DNA from: Fidelibacterota bacterium TCS55
GTDB taxonomy: Bacteria; Fidelibacterota; Marinisomatia; Marinisomatales; TCS55
Direction of reading: 5' to 3'
Assembly: GCA_905182385.1 (NCBI GenBank)
Contig: CAJJBS010000134.1
Location: 1 to 13,567, forward strand
DNA: 13,567 nucleotides
How positions within the stretch are numbered: the first letter of the stretch is position 1; each line of letters opens with the position of its first letter. Positions 12,986 to 13,567 of the stretch are shown here, in pieces. The position numbers and the translations under genes are program-made. Below the pieces are notes generated by a model, which was not told the origin of the DNA, made no database searches, and saw nothing but the letters and a program-made list of their open reading frames with translations.

Positions 12986-13567
12986 TTATAAACTCAATAT
13001 AAATTTTTTCATTATCTCATAACAATTTAGCATACTTTTTTTACTTACCCACTCATCAATAGCATGGGCACCATGTCCAGTAGGACCAAAAAGAATAGAG
13101 GGGACTCCAGCCATGGTCGCTAATGCTGAGTCTGCCCAGAAAGACATGCCATCGTAATCTTTATTGCCAGCTATTTTTTTAAGAAGATCAATAGTTGGTT
13201 CATTTTTTACTTCATTTGGTGGGCGATTATAAATTTGAGAAGCTCTTACCTTGTGATTGCCTGGTGCATTGAGTACTGCAGAAACTACTCTTTTTAATTC
13301 GTCATCTAATTTTTGTTTAGATTCACCAGGAAGTGTTCTGCGCTCCCATTTTATATTTGATTCTGAGGCAATAACGCTTTGAGCTGTTCCTCCTGAGATC
13401 ATCCCTGGATGAAGTGTTGCATGACCTAAATGAGCGTGAGGCTTTTCATCTAAAAGTTCTTCATTAATCTTATATAATTCTGATAAGGCATATTGCATGG
13501 GGAAAATTGCATTGATACCTTGTTCGGGTCTACTACCATGCGCTGCTAAACCTTCAATACTTAGTTC
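12986..13567 (-). CDS. M20-family metallopeptidase, C-terminal part (5' end outside window)
   Basis: The reading frame is open to the right edge of the window, giving 193 visible residues that begin ELSIEGLAAHGSRPEQGINAI. An internal Met at 13498 is not the start. This opening is the typical M20 dimerisation-domain motif (xAAHGSxPexGxNAI), and the later GPTGHGAHAIDEWV carries the metal-binding His of the catalytic domain. The family includes acetylornithine deacetylase (ArgE), succinyl-diaminopimelate desuccinylase (DapE) and peptidases, all two-zinc amidases. The first metal ligands and the N-terminal domain lie beyond the edge, so the substrate cannot be decided. The gene ends 84 bp before the lipoprotein start on the same strand; no clear terminator is seen between them. 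Confidence 0.9.
   Translation of the reverse strand, partial: ELSIEGLAAHGSRPEQGINAIFPMQYALSELYKINEELLDEKPHAHLGHATLHPGMISGGTAQSVIASESNIKWERRTLPGESKQKLDDELKRVVSAVLNAPGNHKVRASQIYNRPPNEVKNEPTIDLLKKIAGNKDYDGMSFWADSALATMAGVPSILFGPTGHGAHAIDEWVSKKSMLNCYEIMKKFILSL

Overview
This is a compact, clearly AT-rich bacterial segment. Gene ends nearly touch (9216/9217, 11760/11762), several starts overlap the preceding gene, two genes start at TTG, and many starts lack a good Shine-Dalgarno sequence. Gene content includes a secretin, lipoproteins with Cys lipoboxes and exported proteins with ordinary signal peptides, so the cell has an outer membrane. The style fits a marine member of the Fibrobacteres-Chlorobi-Bacteroidetes (FCB) side of the tree, for example Candidatus Marinimicrobia/SAR406. 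That placement is inferred from style and not proven; there is no rRNA or marker gene here. No tRNA, rRNA, insertion sequence, CRISPR array or phage gene was seen.

Layout. (1) 1-537, + strand: the 3' end of a probable 5'-nucleotidase/metallophosphatase, coupled by a one-base overlap to a small two-helix membrane protein. (2) 550-4182, - strand: a small multi-helix membrane protein followed by a 1055-residue protein that joins an ATP/ADP-carrier-like transporter, a HEAT-like helical region and a cyclic-nucleotide-binding domain. (3) 4183-4429: a divergent intergenic region with a perfect 8-bp hairpin and what looks like a small frameshifted ORF. (4) 4430-8321, + strand: a lipoprotein overlapping by 4 bp a secretin with an unusual C-terminal extension of about 280 residues; then a CRP-like palindrome; then an exported, very acidic protein with two perfect tandem-repeat arrays; then a strong intrinsic terminator. 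This is the most distinctive part of the window. (5) 8368-9216, + strand: a 2,4-dienoyl-CoA reductase of the mitochondrial DECR1 type. (6) 9217-11064, - strand: a CoA-type NUDIX hydrolase, a ROK sugar kinase and a small membrane protein, probably one operon. (7) 11119-11760, + strand: a HAD-family phosphatase. (8) 11762-12901, - strand: a large lipoprotein of unknown function with a second, weaker CRP-like site upstream. (9) 12986-13567, - strand: the C-terminal part of an M20 metallopeptidase that runs off the window.

How the genes may work together. The lipoprotein and secretin are translationally coupled and look like an outer-membrane channel with its own accessory lipoprotein. No secretion ATPase, inner-membrane platform or pseudopilin is present, so in this window it is an orphan secretin. 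The acidic repeat protein just downstream, with its own ribosome-binding site and a CRP-like site, could be a client or surface partner of that channel; this is a hypothesis from position only. The remaining genes are mostly metabolic housekeeping: nucleotide and CoA turnover, sugar phosphorylation, unsaturated fatty-acid oxidation, and amino-acid or peptide hydrolysis.
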